Source of the DNA: Paraburkholderia nodosa DSM 21604 | GTDB lineage: Bacteria; Pseudomonadota; Gammaproteobacteria; Burkholderiales; Burkholderiaceae | Reading direction: 5' to 3' | DNA: 64,000 nucleotides | Assembly: GCF_000519185.1 (NCBI RefSeq) | Contig: NZ_JAFA01000009.1 | Coordinates: 503 to 64,502, forward strand | Shown: positions 45,152-54,351 of the stretch, piece by piece | How positions within the stretch are numbered: position 1 is the stretch's first letter | Layout of the letters: each line of letters opens with the position of its first letter | Notes under the pieces: model-generated | Told to the model about the DNA's origin: nothing | Seen by the model: only the letters and a program-made list of their open reading frames with translations | The model's database searches: none | Translations under genes and position numbers: made by a program

Positions 45152-46141
45152 TTATCCCTCCAGTAGCATCGACTGCAACACCCCCGCCGCATCGCCCGCA
45201 CGCCGCGCAGTTTCCTCCTCGCGCTGCTGCGCGTCGAACTCGCCGCACAGCCTGTAGTGCTCGCCCTGGGCACGGCTCATCGACTCGCGCTCGCGCAGCG
45301 CGCGCATTGCATCGCGCAGCGAACGCTCCACGTCGGTGGTGCGGCCTCGGGTGAGCGAGGCCGCCGTGTAGGCGTGGCCCGTGTGGCAGCGGTAGCGCAG
45401 CAGACGCGAGTAATCGAGGCGCCACAGCGTGCCGTTGCATTCGGGACAGGTAAACGTCGAAGGCGTGCCGATGCGGCCCAGGTCGCCGGCAAGCCCGTTG
45501 CCCTCGCGCCACGCGCGCAGCTCCGTGCTGACGAGACCGGCAGCGCGGAGCTGCGCGGCGCTTTCGGCGGCCGTTACGGGCCGCACGCGGCCCGTCAGTT
45601 CCACGAGCCGGTGGGCCACGCCAGCGAGCGGCAGGATGTATTCGGCGAAAGGCGCGGCGTTGAGCGGCATTTCGCTTGCGAATGCGTCGGACGGGTCCTG
45701 GACGATCCCTGTGCCGCCGCAGGCCTGGATGGCCTCGAGGCCGGCCGCGCCGTCGTCGAGCAAGCCCGTGAGGATCACGCCGATGCCGCGCGGCCCAAGT
45801 TCCGCGGCCACGCTGCGAAAGAGCGGGTCGATGGCCGGGCGGGCAAAGTTTTCCTTCGCGCCATGTACGAGACGCAGGCGCGAGCCCTCCACGATCATGT
45901 GCTGGTCGGGGGGCGCCACGTAAATCCGGCCGGGCGACCAGGTTTCGCCGTCCTCGGCATGCACCGCGCGCAGCGGGCCTGCGCTGCTGAGCAGCGACGG
46001 CAGATGGCTGTAATGGCTGCCCACGTGGAGCACGATCGCGATCGCCGCCCGCAGGTCAGCTGGAAGCTCAGACACAAGACTTCGAAGCGCATCGACGCCA
46101 CCTGACGATGTGCCTATGGCGATGAAGTCTCGGTAGATCAA
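45152..46141 (-). CDS. CheB-like protein-glutamate methylesterase without receiver
   Basis: A 329-residue protein with a CheB domain: catalytic Ser in GTSSGG, His in VLHVGSHYSHL and Asp in LTGLLDDGAAGL. There is no receiver domain. The C-terminal part carries a likely zinc or Cys-rich module (CPECNGTLW and CHTGHAYT), known in stand-alone CheB-like proteins, and a helical tail. The conserved domain begins just after the TTG at 46141; no ATG or strong ribosome site is near, so the true start is uncertain. It lies 74 bases before the CheB-CheR hybrid gene on the same strand and probably belongs to the same signalling unit. Confidence 0.85.
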   Translation of the reverse strand: MIYRDFIAIGTSSGGVDALRSLVSELPADLRAAIAIVLHVGSHYSHLPSLLSSAGPLRAVHAEDGETWSPGRIYVAPPDQHMIVEGSRLRLVHGAKENFARPAIDPLFRSVAAELGPRGIGVILTGLLDDGAAGLEAIQACGGTGIVQDPSDAFASEMPLNAAPFAEYILPLAGVAHRLVELTGRVRPVTAAESAAQLRAAGLVSTELRAWREGNGLAGDLGRIGTPSTFTCPECNGTLWRLDYSRLLRYRCHTGHAYTAASLTRGRTTDVERSLRDAMRALRERESMSRAQGEHYRLCGEFDAQQREEETARRAGDAAGVLQSMLLEG

Positions 46142-46199
46142 TTTGTGTCCAGGTGGCCAGGGTGAATCGGGGTGAACCAGTCGATTGCCGCAATTGCCG

Positions 46200-46497
46200 T
46201 GCCCGCACGGGTAGCAACGAGCGCCCCGGGCGCCGCGGCATCTGCCTTGCTGTTTCCATGCGCGAGGGCCACGAACTGGTGGGCTACGGCATGGCCACGG
46301 GCATCTGGGAAGCGCTGCAGACGGAAGCGACCGTGCGCGGCGCGGCGCCTCGTGCATATCGAGTGGTTTCACGATCACGCGCGCATCGAGGCCATGCTGT
46401 TCGAAGGCGCGCCGGGCATATCGCGCCCGACCTCGCGCGCCACGGCCACGGCCTGACGTTCCGCCACGCCGACGCCGAACGCTACGCGGTGCGCTGA
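46200..46497 (+). pseudogene. Probable remnant of a molybdenum hydroxylase large subunit
   Basis: The plus strand contains REGHELVGYGMATGIWEALQ followed by TEATVR, which resembles the region of xanthine/aldehyde dehydrogenase large subunits where a G.GMA....... segment precedes A.AR. The rest of the frame is unrelated, with signs of frame changes, and there is no start signal. I read it as a short decayed fragment; a chance match cannot be excluded. Nothing else is seen in 46142-46508. Confidence 0.4.
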
Positions 46498-46508
46498 CGC
46501 GCCGTCAT

Positions 46509-47192
46509 TCAACTGTCAGGTGGCCGCGCGGGCACCTGCTGCCAGCCGCCGGGGCAGGTCCGCACGTACGGGTAGTAGGTCTGCGACGCGACGCAGTAGT
46601 ACCAGACGCCGTACGGCGCCTCGCCACCCTGCCCGCCCTGGCCGCCGCCTTGCCCGTATTGCTCGTTTTGATCGTACATATTGGCGCCGCCGTACTGGGG
46701 CTCGGCCTGGGCCTGGCCCTGGCCTTGTTCGATCCACTGTGTGGGCTGCGAGAAGTCGCCGGAAACGTAGGGGTAGTAGACGCTCGCGATGTACGGCGGG
46801 TAGTAGTACGGATAGAACGGATAGCCGTAGACGAAGCCCGGGCCGAAGTAGAAGCCGACGCTCGCCGAACCGCAGCAGCCATACCAGCCGTGATAGTAGC
46901 CGCCGTGATACCAGCCGTAGCCGTGGTAGTAGCCGCCATGGTAATAACCGCCGTGATACCAGCCGCCGCCGCGATAGCTGCCGTTATAGCCGCCGTGGTA
47001 GCCGCCGCTCCAGCCGCTGCTGTGATTCACGCCGCCATAGCCGCCCCAGCCGCCACCGCTGCCTCCACCACCGCCCCAGCCACCGCCGCCGCCGCCGTGC
47101 ACCCAGCCGCCGCCTCGACCCGCGCTTGCCCCGGCGCTGATGCATAGCGCCACGAGCACGAGCAGGAGTCTGCACAATTCACGCGCTTTCAT
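46509..47192 (-). CDS. Secreted Gly/Tyr/His-rich repeat protein
   Basis: A 227-residue protein with a signal peptide (LCRLLLVLVALCISAGASA) and a mature part dominated by Gly, Tyr, His and Trp. A Gly-run region (about 30-75) leads to YHGGYYHGGYYHGYGWYHGG-type repeats (about 75-105), a Tyr/Pro-rich segment (GYPFYPYYYPPY) and a Gln/Gly-rich stretch. A conserved C-terminal module (VWYYCVASQTYYPYVRTCPGGWQQVP) with two cysteines is often found at the end of such proteins in Burkholderiaceae. Metal binding or surface structural roles are possible. The start at 47192 is supported by the signal peptide; an upstream in-frame ATG at 47249 lacks one. Confidence 0.8.
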   Translation of the reverse strand: MKARELCRLLLVLVALCISAGASAGRGGGWVHGGGGGGWGGGGGSGGGWGGYGGVNHSSGWSGGYHGGYNGSYRGGGWYHGGYYHGGYYHGYGWYHGGYYHGWYGCCGSASVGFYFGPGFVYGYPFYPYYYPPYIASVYYPYVSGDFSQPTQWIEQGQGQAQAEPQYGGANMYDQNEQYGQGGGQGGQGGEAPYGVWYYCVASQTYYPYVRTCPGGWQQVPARPPDS

Positions 47193-47303
47193 GATGCTTA
47201 CCCCGGTAGCCGCTGACCGATACGCTGACCGATAGCCGTCTGGCTTCATAGATTAGTTTAGGCGTCGGAAGCCCATTTTTCCTGTGCGGGCGATCACGGC
47301 GCG

Positions 47304-48272
47304 TTACTGCTCGCGCCAGTCGTCCTGCCTCGCGATGATGGCCGCGCCGATGAGTCCGCCGTCCCGCCGGAACGCGCCCGGAACGACCACGCGTTCGCGA
47401 AACTCGCGCAGCGTGCGCTTGCGCACTGCGGCATCCAGCGCGTCGATCAATGGGGGCACATTCGAAAGACCGCCGCAAACCGGGACGACCGAAGCGCCCG
47501 TGATATTGACCACGGCAGCGAGGGGTTCCGATACCAGTGCGAGCCAGGCGGAAACGGTACGCCGCGCGCGATCGCTGCCTTGCTGCCAGTCGTCGAGAAG
47601 GGTGTGGCTGTCTTTCTGTTCGTCGTTCAGCAGTGCGTGGAGCCGTTCCAGACCGCGTGCCGCGCCGATGGTGTCGACGCAGCCCAGGCGCCCGCAGCCG
47701 CAACGCAATGCGCGCACGGGCTGAGCGTGGCCCGTGCCGTCGAAGTCGACGTGCGTGCTGACGGGCAGCCCGTGGCCCCACTCGCCCGCGATGCCACTCG
47801 CGCCACCCACCACACGGCCGCCCACGACGAGCCCGCCGCCGACACCGGAGCCGAGGACTACGCCAAACACGACGTCGTGGCCCACACCCGCGCCCTCGAC
47901 GGCCTCGGCCAGGGCGAGGCAGTCTGCGTCGTTGGCAATGCGTACGCGCCGCTTGAGCCGGAATGACAACTCCGCGCCGAGCACGCGGCCCGAGACGCAT
48001 GGGACGTTGGACGCGCAAATCACGCCGCTTGCGGGATCGACCGCCCCCGCCATCGAGATAACGAGGAGCGAGCGGGTCTCGCCAATATGGCGAGCCGCGA
48101 GGGCTTCGAGGGCCGCGCCGAACGCCTCCCAACTGTCGACGGGCGTCGGCACGCTTTCGACGAGACGTACGCTGCGCGGACTGTCCGATACACCGAGCCT
48201 GGTGTATGAGCCGCCGATGTCCGCGACAAAGACGCGTGGGTGTTGCCCCTGTTCAACGCTGGTGTCTGGCAC
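47304..48272 (-). CDS. ROK-family sugar kinase
   Basis: A 322-residue ROK protein without a DNA-binding domain, so a kinase rather than a repressor. The ATP-phosphate loop VADIGGSYTRLG opens it; catalytic Asp lies in IANDADCLA; the ROK zinc/sugar motif GEWGHGLP and CGCGRLGCVDT follow. Glucose, N-acetylglucosamine or other hexoses are possible substrates. The start is GTG at 48272 with GAGGAG 5 bases upstream. It follows a small unknown gene on the same strand and lies near zwf, consistent with hexose phosphorylation. Confidence 0.9.
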   Translation of the reverse strand: MPDTSVEQGQHPRVFVADIGGSYTRLGVSDSPRSVRLVESVPTPVDSWEAFGAALEALAARHIGETRSLLVISMAGAVDPASGVICASNVPCVSGRVLGAELSFRLKRRVRIANDADCLALAEAVEGAGVGHDVVFGVVLGSGVGGGLVVGGRVVGGASGIAGEWGHGLPVSTHVDFDGTGHAQPVRALRCGCGRLGCVDTIGAARGLERLHALLNDEQKDSHTLLDDWQQGSDRARRTVSAWLALVSEPLAAVVNITGASVVPVCGGLSNVPPLIDALDAAVRKRTLREFRERVVVPGAFRRDGGLIGAAIIARQDDWREQ

Positions 48273-48315
48273 CCTGGCTCCTCGTTAAGTGCATCGGCGA
48301 CGCCAGCCTGCGGTC

Positions 48316-48633
48316 TCAGCGGGCGCGCACGAAATGATGCTCTATCTTCGCGCGCAATACGCCGTCGACGGCCGCGAGCTGTTCGCGCAGCCGGGCCGCC
48401 CGCCTTTCGGTCATGTCGCCAAAGACGATTTTTTGCTCGAGCACGTCGCCGAAGCGGGTCACGGCCCATCGGTCGACGACCACCTGTTCGCCGTCGAGCA
48501 CGCCCGCGGCAGTCGAAACGACGCCGAGATCGAGACCGGACACCAGATGAACGGTGTGAGTCAGCGTGAAACCAGGAAGACAGTGCGACAGGTCTTCACA
48601 GACGGTCGACGAGGAGGAGGTATCTTGAGGCAT
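48316..48633 (-). CDS. Hypothetical protein, 105 residues
   Basis: A small protein starting at 48633 with GGAG 5 bases upstream. The C-terminal half (EQKIVFGDMTERRAARLRE and RAKIEHHFVR) looks like a compact alpha/beta unit with an ACT-like alternation, but I cannot assign a family. There is no signal peptide. It precedes the ROK kinase gene by 43 bases and is probably cotranscribed with it. The 260 bases upstream hold no gene. Confidence 0.55.
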   Translation of the reverse strand: MPQDTSSSSTVCEDLSHCLPGFTLTHTVHLVSGLDLGVVSTAAGVLDGEQVVVDRWAVTRFGDVLEQKIVFGDMTERRAARLREQLAAVDGVLRAKIEHHFVRAR

Positions 48634-48894
48634 GGTGGCTCCGGATGAAAGTTGATCGAACCGGTGCCAGCCAGGCTGTTCCCGTTTCGTTGCCGTTAAT
48701 CGGCCGCATCGCCTCGAGGGCTTCCACCTTGCCCGGGAGGGCAGGTTGGCGTCGGTCAGTCCGACTCTGGATGCTTTACTTCTCGTGTTCGATATTCCGA
48801 ACGAGCTTTCATTATACCGAAAACGGGGCGCCGGGCAAGCAGTGCGGCCACGCGCGACTTCACACCCGGCCTTCCCGGTATTCCGGCCTGCACG

Positions 48895-50649
48895 CTACTT
48901 CCTGGGGACTGCGCCGCGCGATTCGGCCGCCCTGAGGAAATCGAAATCGGCGCCCTTGTCTGCCTGGGTCACGGTGTCCAGAAAGAGCTTGTGATAACCG
49001 CGACTTGCCGTGGGTGCAGTCACCGGATTCGCCTGCGCCCGGCGCGGCAGTTCCTCGTCGTCCACAAGCAAGCTGATCTCGCGGTTGGCCACGCTCAAGC
49101 GAATGCGGTCGCCGTTGCGGACATGTGCGAGCGGGCCTCCTATGGCGGCTTCCGGCGTGACGTGCAGCACGATCGTCCCGAATGCGGTGCCGCTCATGCG
49201 TCCGTCCGAAATCCGCACCATGTCTTTCACGCCGGCCCGCGCCAGCTTCTTCGGGATCGGGATATAGCCGGCCTCGGGCATGCCCGGCGCGCCTTTGGGC
49301 CCGATGCGCTTGAGGACGATCACGTCGTCGGCATGCACGTCGAGGTCGTCGGAGTCGATGCGGTTCGCCATATCGGTCGCGTCTTCGAACACCACCGCGC
49401 GGCCCTCGTGCTCCATGAGCGCCGCCGAGGCGGCCGATTGCTTGATGACCGCGCCGCCCGGCGCAAGATTGCCGCGCAGCACGGCCAGGCCGCCTTGCGG
49501 GTAAATGGGCGCGCTGAGCGGCTTCACCACATCCTGCGCGAAGCGCGGCCCGGCGCGCTCCATCTCCTCGCCCAGGGTACGGCCGGTCACGGTCATGGCG
49601 TCGAGATGCAGCAAGGGCTTCAGTTCATGAAGCAGCGTGGCCATGCCGCCAGCCCGATGAAAATCTTCCATGTAGTGCTCGCCGGACGGCTTCAGGTTGA
49701 GGAGCACCGGTGTTTCGCGGCCCATGCGGTCCACCGCGTCCAGATCGATGTCGAAGCCCATGCGCCCGGCAATAGCGGCAAGATGCACGATGCCGTTGGT
49801 CGACCCGCCAATGGCCAGCAACACCCGTAAGCCGTTTTCGAACGACCCGGCGCTGAGCACCTGGTCGATGGTGAGCCGCCGTCGCGCCATCTCCACGACT
49901 TGCGCGCCGGTCTGCTCGGCCACGCGCATGCGGTCCGACGTGACCGCCGGCGGCGAGGCCCCGCCCGGCATCGTCATGCCCATGGCTTCCGCCACGCAGG
50001 CCATCGTGCTGGCCGTGCCCATGACGGCGCAGGTGCCGACGCTCGGCACGAGGCGGTCGTTCACCTCGGCGATCTCTTCCGCCGTGACTTCGCCGGCGCG
50101 AAACTTGCCCCAATAGCGGCGGCAATCCGTACATGCGCCGACGCGTTCGCCGCGATGCGCGCCCGTCACCATCGACCCGGTAATGAGCTGAATGGCCGGA
50201 ATGCCCGCCGATGCCGCGCCCATCAACTGCGCGGGCACCGTCTTGTCACAGCCGCCGATGAGCACGACCGCATCCATGGGCTGCGCGCGAATCATCTCCT
50301 CCGTGTCCATCGACATGAGGTTGCGCATGAACATGCTGGTTGGCTGCGAAAAGCTCTCGTGGATGGAAATGGTCGGGAATTCCATCGGCAGTCCGCCCGC
50401 CAGCAGAATGCCGCGCTTGAGCGCCTCGAGGAGCTGCGGCACGTTGCCGTGGCACGGGTTGTACGCACTACCCGTGTTCGTGATGCCGATCACGGGACGC
50501 TCGAGCGCGTCGTCGGTATATCCGGCGCCCTTGATGAAGGCCTTGCGAAGGAACAGCGAGAACTCCGTGTCGCCGTAGTTCGTCAGTCCGCCACGCATGC
50601 CCTGCGGATCATGGGAATCTTTTTCGTTCGGGGAGCGCTTTTCGGACAT
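48895..50649 (-). CDS. IlvD/Edd-family dehydratase (sugar-acid or dihydroxy-acid)
   Basis: A 584-residue Fe-S-dependent dehydratase. Cluster cysteines are in NPCHGN, GGCDKTVPA and GACTDCRRYW; the C-terminal DGRMSGTAFGT is a family signature. The opening MRGGLTNYGD and FIKGAGYTDDAL are typical of the subgroup acting on pentonates/hexonates such as L-arabinonate or D-xylonate; IlvD of branched-chain synthesis differs there. The exact substrate is not known. Of two ATGs, 50649 lies 9 bases after GAGG and 50655 only 3, so I prefer 50649. It is transcribed away from zwf, with 222 bases between the two start codons. Confidence 0.88.
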   Translation of the reverse strand: MSEKRSPNEKDSHDPQGMRGGLTNYGDTEFSLFLRKAFIKGAGYTDDALERPVIGITNTGSAYNPCHGNVPQLLEALKRGILLAGGLPMEFPTISIHESFSQPTSMFMRNLMSMDTEEMIRAQPMDAVVLIGGCDKTVPAQLMGAASAGIPAIQLITGSMVTGAHRGERVGACTDCRRYWGKFRAGEVTAEEIAEVNDRLVPSVGTCAVMGTASTMACVAEAMGMTMPGGASPPAVTSDRMRVAEQTGAQVVEMARRRLTIDQVLSAGSFENGLRVLLAIGGSTNGIVHLAAIAGRMGFDIDLDAVDRMGRETPVLLNLKPSGEHYMEDFHRAGGMATLLHELKPLLHLDAMTVTGRTLGEEMERAGPRFAQDVVKPLSAPIYPQGGLAVLRGNLAPGGAVIKQSAASAALMEHEGRAVVFEDATDMANRIDSDDLDVHADDVIVLKRIGPKGAPGMPEAGYIPIPKKLARAGVKDMVRISDGRMSGTAFGTIVLHVTPEAAIGGPLAHVRNGDRIRLSVANREISLLVDDEELPRRAQANPVTAPTASRGYHKLFLDTVTQADKGADFDFLRAAESRGAVPRK

Positions 50650-50871
50650 AACCATGATCCTCGGGTCGGTTCATTCAGCCTGGTCGAAGTGCCGTCGCCG
50701 GTAAGGGTACTGCGAATTGCGCCATCAGCGAGGTGGAGCGCGGCCCGACGTCCGTGCCCGCAATATTACAAAATACCTTCAATAGCGGATTGAACTCAAT
50801 GCGCGCAAACTCGGTCAGTCAAGGTACCGGATTTGCTCGCTGTATTCCTTTCGGCCCACTGAAGCGAAATC

Positions 50872-52494
50872 ATGTCGACGAAACCGACCCAGCCCGATTC
50901 CTCCAACGCGGCTTCCCGCGCGGCCCCCAGCGCGAAAGTGCCTGCGCATCCGCACGGCGCACCGGCCGCACCCGCCTCGCCCGCCGGCAAGCACCCCGCG
51001 CCGCCCTGCACGCTCGTGATCTTCGGCGCGGGCGGCGATCTGACCAAACGCCTTTTGATGCCGGCGCTCTACAACCTCGCCGTCGACCGTCTGCTCGACG
51101 ACGGCATGAAGATCATCGGCGTGAATCACGGCGAGCGCGAGACGAAGGCGTGGTCCGACGATCTGCACGCCTCGCTGGAAAAATTCGCCGCCGACAAGGC
51201 GAGCACCTTCCACGCCGGTAAGCTCGACGACAAGGCGTGGGACTGGGTTGCGCAGCGCCTCACCTACATGGCGGGCGAATTCGAGGACGACAGCGCGTTT
51301 GAGCGCCTCGCGCAGCAGCTGAACGGCAAGTCGCGCGGCAACGTCGTCTTCTACCTCGCCGTGGGCGCGCGCTTTTTCAAGCCGATTATCGAGCGTCTCG
51401 GCAAGGCCGGGCTGCTCGACGAGGGCAACGACGGCAACGGCATGTTCCGCCGCGTCGTGATCGAAAAGCCCTTCGGCGCCGATCTCGCTTCGGCGCGCGA
51501 CTTGAACGAGCATGTGCTGCGCTTTGCGAACGAATCGCAGGTCTATCGCATCGACCACTTCCTCGGCAAGGACACGGTGCAGAGCATTCTCGCGCTGCGC
51601 TTCGCCAACGCCATGTTCGAGCCCGTCTGGCGGCGCGAGTACATCGACAGCGTGCAGATCACGGCCTCGGAAGTGATCGGCGTGGAAGGCCGCGGCAAGT
51701 TCTACGAGCAGACTGGCGCGTTTCGCGACATGGTGCCCAATCACCTGTTTCAACTGCTCGGCATGGTCGCCATGGAGCCGCCCAACTCGTTCGACGCCGA
51801 AGCCGTGCGCAACAAGAAAGCCGATATCTTCGATGCGCTCAAGCCGCTCACGCCCGACGACGTGGTGTTCGGTCAATACGCCAAAGGCCCGGCGGGCGTG
51901 GGCTACCGCGAAGAGCCGGACGTGGCGCAGGACAGCCGCACCGAAACCTATGCCGCCGCGCGCGTGCAGATCGACAACTGGCGCTGGGCCGGCGTGCCGT
52001 TCTATCTGCGTACCGGCAAGCGCCTCGCCGCGCGTCGCACGGAGATTTCGGTGCAGTTGAAGAGCGTGCCGTTTCTCCTCTTTCGCGACACGCCGGTCGA
52101 TACGCTCACGCCCAACGTGCTGACGCTGCGCATCGATCCGTCGCATGGCACGAGCTTCGACTTCAACGTGAAGACGCCGGGGCCGGTCGTGCAGATCGGC
52201 CCGGTGCATTCGTCGTTCGACTACGACGACTTCTTCGCGGAGCGCGCCAATGTCGGCTACGAAACCCTGCTCTACGATTGCATGCTCGGCGACCAGACGC
52301 TCTTTCAGCGCGCCGACGGCATCGAAGCGGCATGGTCGACGGTGGATGGCGTATTGCACCCGGAACTCGACGCCGCGCTTCCCGTGTACGAGTATGCCGC
52401 GGGCAGCGAAGGCCCGGCGCAGGCGGATGCCCTGCTCGCGCGCGACGGCCGGGCGTGGCGCGCCCTCGCGCCGACGCCAGCGAAGAAGACGTGA
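50872..52494 (+). CDS. zwf: Glucose-6-phosphate 1-dehydrogenase
   Basis: A 540-residue enzyme that oxidises glucose 6-phosphate to 6-phosphogluconolactone with NADP+, feeding the pentose phosphate and Entner-Doudoroff pathways. The nucleotide loop FGAGGDLTKR (near 51-60) and the active-site motif RIDHFLGKD are intact. The first 45 residues are Pro/Ala-rich and not part of the usual fold (about 490 residues), so the enzyme carries an N-terminal extension or a later start is used. The following ROK kinase gene starts 22 bases after the stop, making a kinase-dehydrogenase pair. Confidence 0.95.
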   Translation: MSTKPTQPDSSNAASRAAPSAKVPAHPHGAPAAPASPAGKHPAPPCTLVIFGAGGDLTKRLLMPALYNLAVDRLLDDGMKIIGVNHGERETKAWSDDLHASLEKFAADKASTFHAGKLDDKAWDWVAQRLTYMAGEFEDDSAFERLAQQLNGKSRGNVVFYLAVGARFFKPIIERLGKAGLLDEGNDGNGMFRRVVIEKPFGADLASARDLNEHVLRFANESQVYRIDHFLGKDTVQSILALRFANAMFEPVWRREYIDSVQITASEVIGVEGRGKFYEQTGAFRDMVPNHLFQLLGMVAMEPPNSFDAEAVRNKKADIFDALKPLTPDDVVFGQYAKGPAGVGYREEPDVAQDSRTETYAAARVQIDNWRWAGVPFYLRTGKRLAARRTEISVQLKSVPFLLFRDTPVDTLTPNVLTLRIDPSHGTSFDFNVKTPGPVVQIGPVHSSFDYDDFFAERANVGYETLLYDCMLGDQTLFQRADGIEAAWSTVDGVLHPELDAALPVYEYAAGSEGPAQADALLARDGRAWRALAPTPAKKT

Positions 52495-52516
52495 ACCAGA
52501 CAGCCAAGGAGAACGT

Positions 52517-53356
52517 ATGACCAAAATCGAAAAAGCGGTCAAGAAAAGCGCTGTGAAAAGCGCGGTAAGTGCAACGCAAACCTCGCAGGACATCGAAAAT
52601 ATTCTCGCCATCGACGTAGGCGGAACGGGCCTGAAGGCCGCGATCATCGACGCGAGCGGCGCAATGCGCACGCAGCGCGCGCGCGTGGCGACGCCGCATC
52701 CGTGCCCGCCCGCCTTGCTGGTCGAGACGCTCGCGACGCTCGTCGGCCCGCTGCTCAAGCAGTATCCGGCTACCCACGTTTCGATCGGCTTTCCTGGTTT
52801 CGTGCGCAACAATCATGTGATCACGGCGCCGCACCTCGGCCCCGATGACTGGAACAACGTGCCGCTCGCCCAGATGCTCGGCGAGCGCCTGGGCATTGTG
52901 TCGGTGCGCATGATCAACGACGCAGAAATGCAGGGCCTCGCCGCGATCGAAGGGCAAGGCCTCGAATTCGTGATGACGCTCGGCACGGGCGTCGGCACCG
53001 CCATGTTCCGTGACGGCGAACTGATGCCGCACCTCGAACTCGCGCATCATCCGGTCAGCAGGAAGCGCGCTTACGACGAGTACATCGGCGACGCCGCGCG
53101 CAGCAAGGCCGGCAACAAGCGCTGGAACGCGCGCGTCGAGAAGATCATCGGCATACTCGACTCGCTCGTGCACTACGACAAGCTGTGGATAGGCGGCGGC
53201 AACGCGGCTCGCCTCACGTTCGATCTGCCGCCGAACGTGGCCACCGTGCCGAACGACCGCGGCATCGAGGGCGGCGCGCGCCTGTGGCATCCGCGTTCGG
53301 TGCGCGAAACGCGGCAGTTGCCCGCGGCCACGCAACGCGCGGGCAAATTCCGCTAG
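52517..53356 (+). CDS. Polyphosphate-glucokinase-like ROK protein
   Basis: A 279-residue protein starting at 52517, with AAGGAG 5 bases upstream. The phosphate loop is LAIDVGGTGLKAAIID, and MTLGTGVGTAMF and the motif LMPHLELAHHP match the PpgK group, which phosphorylates glucose with polyphosphate or ATP. The ELAHHP in place of the ELGH of ATP-only ROK kinases supports PpgK. The Lys-rich N-terminus (about 30 residues) is extra. It lies right behind zwf and should supply glucose 6-phosphate to it. Confidence 0.85.
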   Translation: MTKIEKAVKKSAVKSAVSATQTSQDIENILAIDVGGTGLKAAIIDASGAMRTQRARVATPHPCPPALLVETLATLVGPLLKQYPATHVSIGFPGFVRNNHVITAPHLGPDDWNNVPLAQMLGERLGIVSVRMINDAEMQGLAAIEGQGLEFVMTLGTGVGTAMFRDGELMPHLELAHHPVSRKRAYDEYIGDAARSKAGNKRWNARVEKIIGILDSLVHYDKLWIGGGNAARLTFDLPPNVATVPNDRGIEGGARLWHPRSVRETRQLPAATQRAGKFR

Positions 53357-53377
53357 CGGGATCGCTTAAGGGCTGAA

Positions 53378-54310
53378 CTAACTCACGCCGGGCCAGGGCA
53401 ACGCGCTGGCCCGCGTGCCCACCTTGCGCCCGACGATCTCGTAGATCGATACCTCGTCGCGCTCGAACGCCGTGGCCCAGTCGCGCAGATATTGACGCCA
53501 CGTTTGATATTTCCGGTCGTTCACGAGTTGGCGCAGCGCCATTTCCTTCGCGCGGAAATTCTCCTCCCACAGGCGCAGCGTGCGCACGCAATGCCGGCGC
53601 AGGTTCTGGATGTTCGACACCTCGATGCCGCTTTCGCGCATCGCGGTGAGCGCATAGCCCAGGTCGGGCAGTTCGTCGTCGGGAAAGAGATAGCGCGCGA
53701 GGTACGCGCCGCTGTCGAGGCCGAAGCGCGAATCGATGCTGCCAGGCGCCGTCGACATGATGCCGTGGCTCACGAGCACGCCGTCCGGTTCGAGGTGTTC
53801 CTGCAATACTGAAACGTAGTCCTGAAGATCGCTGCGGCCTTCGCATTCGAACATGCCGAGGCTCGCAATACGGTCGAAGCGGCCTTTGACATCGGCGTAC
53901 GCCTGCAGGCGTATGTCGATGCGATCGGCAAGCCCCGCGGCCTTCACGCACTCGCTCGCCCATTCGAACTGATTCTTCGACTGCGTGATGCCTACGCAGC
54001 GCGCGCCGTATTGCTGCGCGGCCCGAATGACCAGTGCGCCCCAGCCGCAATCGACATCGAGCAGGCGGTGGCCGGGCTGCAGGCCGATTTTCGTGAGCAC
54101 GTGGTCGATTTTCTTGAGCTGCGCCGTGGCGAGGTCTTCTTCGCCGCTTTCGAACCACGCGCACGAGTAGACCATTCTCGGGTCCAGCCACATGGCGAAG
54201 TATTCGTTGGGCACATCGCCCAGGTGCGTGTCGCGCTCGGTCAGCACGCGCGCCGCAAACGATTTAAGGAAGGAGCCAAACCCGTGTTTTGCTTTTCCCT
54301 CATCAGGCAT
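53378..54310 (-). CDS. Cyclopropane-fatty-acyl-phospholipid synthase-like methyltransferase
   Basis: A 310-residue SAM-dependent methyltransferase of the CFA-synthase/mycolic-acid-methyltransferase group. The SAM loop reads LLDVDCGWGALVI (near 93-105), and the patterns WFESGEEDLATAQLKKIDH and SLGMFECEG are family features. It is shorter than Escherichia coli Cfa (about 380), lacking the N-terminal domain, so it may modify another lipid. The active-site bicarbonate-ligand cysteine cannot be placed confidently. GGAG lies 6 bases before the ATG. It stands alone between the glucokinase and the chloride channel genes. Confidence 0.85.
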   Translation of the reverse strand: MPDEGKAKHGFGSFLKSFAARVLTERDTHLGDVPNEYFAMWLDPRMVYSCAWFESGEEDLATAQLKKIDHVLTKIGLQPGHRLLDVDCGWGALVIRAAQQYGARCVGITQSKNQFEWASECVKAAGLADRIDIRLQAYADVKGRFDRIASLGMFECEGRSDLQDYVSVLQEHLEPDGVLVSHGIMSTAPGSIDSRFGLDSGAYLARYLFPDDELPDLGYALTAMRESGIEVSNIQNLRRHCVRTLRLWEENFRAKEMALRQLVNDRKYQTWRQYLRDWATAFERDEVSIYEIVGRKVGTRASALPWPGVS

Positions 54311-54351
54311 CTATTTCTCCGTTTTGGCGCGTTGTGGTGTGCGGACAGGGT

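Noticed and set aside
46509..47140. Gly-rich repeats at 46850-47110 as a tandem DNA repeat or CRISPR-like array
   Set aside because: The repetition is at codon level (Gly/Tyr/His runs) with uneven units; there are no spacers of constant length.
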